DNA from: Bacteroidaceae bacterium
Lineage (GTDB): Bacteria; Bacteroidota; Bacteroidia; Bacteroidales; Bacteroidaceae
Length of the DNA: 35,044 bases
NCBI GenBank assembly: GCA_017940565.1
Contig: JAGAYH010000018.1
Span: 1 to 35,044, forward strand
Direction: 5' to 3'
The notes beneath the pieces were generated by a model, which was not told the origin of the DNA, ran no database searches, and saw nothing but the letters and a program-made list of their open reading frames with translations. Positions 32,050-35,044 of this stretch are shown one piece after another; position 1 is the first letter of the stretch, and every line of letters starts with the position of its first letter. The position numbers were made by a program, and so were the translations under genes.

Positions 32050-32780
32050 AAAACGACCCCCCGATGGACCAAACCTGGTATCAGCGCACCCAAATACTCT
32101 ACGGTGCAGAGCGGATGCAGCGCCTGGCTGCCGCCCACGTGCTCGTGGTCGGGCTCGGCGGGGTAGGCGCCTATGCCGCCGAAATGCTTTGCCGTGCCGG
32201 TGTGGGACGTCTCACGCTGGTTGATGCCGATGCCGTGTCGCTGACCAACATCAACCGCCAGTTGCCCGCGCTCCATTCCACGATAGGGCAGTCCAAGGTG
32301 CAGCTCCTGCGCCAGCGCTTCCTCGACATCAACCCCGATGTCCGGATAACCGCTATTGCCGAATTCATGGACGAAGCTGCTGTGCCCGGATTGCTCGATG
32401 CCGCCCCCTACGATTTCGTTGCCGATGCCATCGACACCGTGCGCCCCAAATGTGCCCTCATTGAAGGTTGCATGGACCGCCGCATCCCCGTCATAAGCGC
32501 CATGGGGGCCGGTGCAAAGACCGACATCCGCCGTATCCGTCAGACCGACATCAGCAAAACCACTCAGTGCGGACTGGCCAAGGCCGTGCGTACCGCCCTG
32601 CGGCGCGACGGCTATGCCCGCAGAGCCCTTCCCGTTATCTTCAGCGACGAGCCCGTGCGCCGTGAAGCCATCCTCACCGTCGAAGGCGAGCGCAACAAAA
32701 AGTCCACGGCAGGCACCACCGCCTACATCACCGCCACCTTCGGCAACTGGCTGGCCTGGTACATCTTGGAACGCCTTTAA
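32040..32780 (+). CDS. tcdA: tRNA threonylcarbamoyladenosine dehydratase (TcdA/CsdL)
   Basis: 246 aa. E1-like ThiF/HesA fold: VVGLGGVGAYAAEMLCRAGVG binds ATP, LVDADAVSLTNINRQ supplies the Mg/adenylation Asp and the NxxRQ motif, with IDTVRPKCALIEGC and ISAMGAGAKTD typical of TcdA. It cyclises t6A37 in ANN-decoding tRNAs using ATP; a tRNA-Lys that carries t6A in many bacteria lies just downstream. Start choice is open: ATG 32040 lies within array F, while ATG 32064 gives MDQTWYQRT, close to where family members usually begin. It is followed by the hairpin at 32796-32829. Confidence 0.92.
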   Translation: MELQNDPPMDQTWYQRTQILYGAERMQRLAAAHVLVVGLGGVGAYAAEMLCRAGVGRLTLVDADAVSLTNINRQLPALHSTIGQSKVQLLRQRFLDINPDVRITAIAEFMDEAAVPGLLDAAPYDFVADAIDTVRPKCALIEGCMDRRIPVISAMGAGAKTDIRRIRQTDISKTTQCGLAKAVRTALRRDGYARRALPVIFSDEPVRREAILTVEGERNKKSTAGTTAYITATFGNWLAWYILERL

Positions 32781-32795
32781 GAGTGTGAAAACAAT

Positions 32796-32829
32796 AAAAA
32801 AACGCGCAGGACCAATGTCTTGCGCGTTT
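32796..32829. terminator. Bidirectional terminator between tcdA and tRNA-Lys
   Basis: Arms AAACGCGCAGGAC and GTCTTGCGCGTTT pair over 13 bp (one G-T) around a CAAT loop. On the minus strand it is followed by a run of seven Ts including the stem end, good for tRNA-Lys; on the plus strand the tail TTTCGTTT is weaker. Confidence 0.8.
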
Positions 32830-32833
32830 CGTT

Positions 32834-32909
32834 TGGTGATCCGCTTGGGGTTCGAACCCAAGACCCCATCCTTAAAAGGGATGTGCTCTACCTGCTGAGC
32901 TAGCGGATC
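32834..32909 (-). tRNA. tRNA-Lys (anticodon TTT)
   Basis: 76 nt including an encoded CCA. Acceptor arms GATCCGC and GCGGATC, D-arm GCTCAGCAGGTAGAGC, anticodon stem CATCC/GGATG with loop CTTTTAA (anticodon TTT), T-arm TTGGGTTCGAACCCCAA. Reads AAA and AAG. Confidence 0.96.
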
Positions 32910-32943
32910 TACCTAAATGACTACCGTTTTCGGTAATCGGGTG

Positions 32944-32951
32944 CAAAGTTA
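32944..32951 (-). promoter_or_regulatory. -7 promoter box of tRNA-Lys
   Basis: Minus-strand TAACTTTG, a full match, 34 nt before the mature 5' end. The leader contains ACCGAAAACGGT, a palindrome that matches the head of the 21-bp units. Confidence 0.65.
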
Positions 32952-33045
32952 GCGCTTTCCGTGGGACTGGCAAAATTTTTTGTTTTATTTTTCGGTCCCG
33001 GCGGCAAACTTTATCTTTTGTCTGTCCTTTCCAGGCAGGAACAGG

Positions 33046-34698
33046 TCACTTTTTGCAAGCGGGGCACCACGGTTTCAACTGTTGGAAGAAGTCGTTGCCC
33101 TTGTCATCCACGAGAATGAAGGCGGGGAAATCCTCCACTTCAATCTTCCAGATGGCCTCCATGCCCAGTTCGGGGTACTCCACACACTCGATGCTCTTGA
33201 TGCTGCTCTGCGAGAGCACGGCAGCCACGCCGCCGATGGTGCCGAGGTAGAAGCCGCCGTGTTTCTTGCAGGCATCGGTGACGCACTGCGAGCGGTTGCC
33301 CTTGGCTATCATGACGAGGCTGGCGCCGTTCTCCTGGAATTCGTCCACGTAGGGGTCCATGCGGTTGGCCGTGGTCGGTCCCATGGAACCGCAGGGATAG
33401 CCTTCGGGCGTCTTGGCCGGACCGGCGTAGAGCACGGGGTAGTCTTTGAAGTATTGCGGCATGCCTTCGCCGGCGTCGAGACGGGCCTTCAGTTTGGCAT
33501 GGGCAATGTCGCGTGCCACGATGATGGTGCCCTTGAGGTTGACGCGGGTGCTGACGGGATATTTTGACAGTTCGCGGCGCACGGCGTCAATGCCTTGGTT
33601 CAGGTCAATCTCAATGCCCTTGCCACCCTCGCCAGGCCGGCGGAGCGCTTCGGGTATCAGTTCGCCGGGGTTGTTGTCCATCTGTTCCAGCCAGATGCCG
33701 TCGCGGTTGATTTTAGCCTTGATGTTGCGGTCGGCCGAGCAGCTCACGCCCATGCCGATGGGGCACGAAGCGCCGTGGCGCGGCAGACGGATCACGCGGA
33801 TGTCATGGGCCAGATGCTTGCCGCCGAACTGGGCGCCGAGCCCAATCTTCTGGGCTTCTTTCAGCAGTTTCTCTTCCAGGTCGATGTCGCGGAAGGCGCG
33901 GCCGGTCTCGTCGCCCGTGGTGGGCAGACCGTCGTAGTATTTGATGCTGGCCAGTTTCACCGTGAGCAGGTTCTTCTCGGCTGACGTGCCGCCGATGACG
34001 AAGGCGATGTGGTAGGGCGGGCAGGCCGCCGTGCCGAGGCTCTTCATCTTCTCCACCAGGAAGGGCAGCAGCGTGCTCTCGTTCTGAATGGTGGCTTTTG
34101 TCATGGGGTAGAAATACGTCTTGTTGGCCGAGCCGCCACCCTTGGCCACCATCACGAAACGGTATTCGGCGCCTTCGGTAGCTTCGATGTCAATCTGTGC
34201 CGGCAGGTTGCAGCGCGTGTTCACTTCGTCATACATCGTCAGCGGGGCATTCTGCGAATAGCGCAGGTTGTCCTGTGTGAACGTCTCATAGACGCCGCGG
34301 CTCAGAGCCTCTTCGTCCTCGAAACCGGTCCACACCTGCTGACCCTTTTCGCCGTGGATGATGGCCGTGCCCGTGTCCTGGCAGAAGGGCAGCACGCCTT
34401 TGGCCGCCGTTTCGGCGTTGCGCAGGAACTGCAGGGCCACATACTTGTCGTTCTCGCTGGCTTCGGGGTCGTTGAGAATAGCAGCCACTTGCAGGTTGTG
34501 CTCGCGACGGAGCATGAACTCCACGTCGTGGAAAGCCTCGCGGGCCAACAGCGTGAGCGCCTCGGGGCTTACCTTTACAATTTCTTTACCTTCAAACTCG
34601 GAGAGGCTGACGCCATCTTTGCCAATCAGCCGATACTCCGTCTTGTCCTCGCCCGTCTGAAACATGGGGGCGTACTTAAATTCCGGTGTCTGTGCCAT
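33046..34698 (-). CDS. fumA: Class I (Fe-S) fumarate hydratase
   Basis: 550 aa, the length of two-domain class I fumarases. The N-terminal domain holds [10 protein letters not shown] and [13 protein letters not shown]; the cluster-binding region is [17 protein letters not shown]; the C-terminal beta domain has [19 protein letters not shown] and [12 protein letters not shown], both diagnostic. It interconverts fumarate and malate with a [4Fe-4S] cluster, in Bacteroidales mostly in the reductive direction toward succinate. ATG at 34698 ([11 protein letters not shown]) follows the promoter at 34728-34735 by 29 nt; the frame stays open upstream of the promoter. The fumA/fumB name is interchangeable here. 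Confidence 0.95.
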   Translation of the reverse strand: MAQTPEFKYAPMFQTGEDKTEYRLIGKDGVSLSEFEGKEIVKVSPEALTLLAREAFHDVEFMLRREHNLQVAAILNDPEASENDKYVALQFLRNAETAAKGVLPFCQDTGTAIIHGEKGQQVWTGFEDEEALSRGVYETFTQDNLRYSQNAPLTMYDEVNTRCNLPAQIDIEATEGAEYRFVMVAKGGGSANKTYFYPMTKATIQNESTLLPFLVEKMKSLGTAACPPYHIAFVIGGTSAEKNLLTVKLASIKYYDGLPTTGDETGRAFRDIDLEEKLLKEAQKIGLGAQFGGKHLAHDIRVIRLPRHGASCPIGMGVSCSADRNIKAKINRDGIWLEQMDNNPGELIPEALRRPGEGGKGIEIDLNQGIDAVRRELSKYPVSTRVNLKGTIIVARDIAHAKLKARLDAGEGMPQYFKDYPVLYAGPAKTPEGYPCGSMGPTTANRMDPYVDEFQENGASLVMIAKGNRSQCVTDACKKHGGFYLGTIGGVAAVLSQSSIKSIECVEYPELGMEAIWKIEVEDFPAFILVDDKGNDFFQQLKPWCPACKK

Positions 34699-34727
34699 AT
34701 TTATATAAGGTCTATTATTTCGTATTG

Positions 34728-34735
34728 CAAAGTTA
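34728..34735 (-). promoter_or_regulatory. -7 promoter box of fumarase
   Basis: Minus-strand TAACTTTG, a full match, 29 nt before the ATG at 34698. Confidence 0.7.
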
Positions 34736-34747
34736 CAAATAAACGAG

Positions 34748-34793
34748 GGCAAAGCAAGAAAAGAAAGCAAAGATTTCGTTTTCTTGCTCTGCC
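34748..34793. repeat. Inverted repeat upstream of the fumarase promoter
   Basis: Arms GGCAAAGCAAGAAAA (34748-34762) and TTTTCTTGCTCTGCC (34779-34793) pair with a two-base mismatch, loop 16 nt. It lies 13 bp upstream of the -7 box, over the -33 region, so it could be an operator. Confidence 0.55.
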
Positions 34794-34950
34794 GGCAGAA
34801 GTAACCGGTGTGTCCAGTCCCACTGGAATTACGAGCCTGTCTGGAACATCTGGAGCCTATGGCATGACCGCCAAAATGTCAAAAATTTTCGCCATTTTTT
34901 CAGTGGTTTCGCAATTCGTTGATTTTCATTGGTTCTTAAGACAGGCAAAA

Positions 34951-35007
34951 CAGAAACGCCGTTTCTGATTTTTGAAACGGCGCTTCAAACTTTCGAAACG
35001 CCGCCTT
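34951..35007. repeat. Compound palindrome with GAAACGSCG repeats
   Basis: Overlapping stems: CAGAAAC/GTTTCTG (34951-34967), GCCGTTTC/GAAACGGC (34958-34981) and GGCGCTTC/GAAACGCC (about 34979-35002), so alternative folds are possible. It carries TTTTTGAAACGGCGCTTC (34969-34986) and CTTTCGAAACGCCGCC (34990-35005), members of the same core family as the palindromes at 17903 and 25369. Confidence 0.7.
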
Positions 35008-35044
35008 TGCAGCCCGAAATCCGGCCTCCTTCTCCGAGATGTCA

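Larger units (their letters stand above)
34699..35044. other. Intergenic region upstream of fumarase, to the window edge
   Basis: 346 bp without a convincing gene. It holds the fumarase promoter, an inverted repeat at 34748-34793, a small CCAGT/ACTGG hairpin near 34814, and a compound palindrome at 34951-35007. A frame entering from 34009 runs antisense through fumarase and is not believed. Confidence 0.65.

Noticed and set aside
34009-34968. Open frame antisense to fumarase reaching into the upstream gap
   Set aside because: It overlaps a complete class I fumarase and its promoter; no domain recognised.

Overview
The window looks like chromosomal DNA of a Bacteroidota bacterium, most likely order Bacteroidales and probably Prevotellaceae-like; the family level is inference. 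Evidence: almost every transcription unit starts behind the Bacteroidota -7 promoter box TAnnTTTG; Shine-Dalgarno sequences are not apparent; and the proteins are typical of the group (a GH3 enzyme with a BACON-like module, a large thioester-less alpha-2-macroglobulin, a 21-residue LRR surface protein, a MIP18/SufT protein, a CPA2 antiporter with a cytosolic tail, and MetY plus CysK for sulfur assimilation). No IS element, prophage, integrase, toxin-antitoxin pair or CRISPR array was seen, so this is core chromosome with an interesting intergenic layer.

Layout. 1-1320: 5' part of a secreted repeat protein (minus, cut by the window edge). 1670-12601: a plus-strand run of GT2 glycosyltransferase, radC, a MIP18/SufT-type Fe-S assembly protein, lpxH, a 1880-aa alpha-2-macroglobulin and a secreted GH-D-like glycosidase. 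12718-13473: convergent exonuclease III. 13572-17825: secreted LRR protein and GH3 beta-glucosidase. 18232-20965: MATE transporter, YfcE-like phosphoesterase and menA, tightly packed. 20933-24910 (minus): BASS-type transporter, orphan LuxR-type response regulator, cysK and metY. 25187-25274: tRNA-Ser(GGA). 25465-29809 (minus): gdhA, an oligosaccharide flippase and asd. 29924-32780 (plus): CPA2 antiporter and tcdA. 32834-32909: tRNA-Lys(TTT), minus. 33046-34698: class I fumarase, minus.

Functionally the window mixes envelope biogenesis (GT2, LpxH, flippase, MenA), polysaccharide use (GH-D-like enzyme, GH3), sulfur and nitrogen assimilation together with the aspartate pathway (cysK, metY, gdhA, asd), and housekeeping (xth, radC, tcdA, fumarase, tRNAs).

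The main unexplained signal is a family of short intergenic arrays at six places. Each is built from 21-bp units beginning CGAAAACGG(A/C)TTTAG or a close variant, usually three head-to-tail units (63 bp), and five of the six point the same way as the gene that follows. The first, middle and last units carry different sequence variants, and two arrays run into the start codon of the next gene. A second family of palindromes shares the core TTTTYGARACGSC. A perfect 67-bp duplication doubles the promoter of the MATE gene, and four genes have the -7 box only 4-9 nt before the ATG, which implies nearly leaderless mRNAs.
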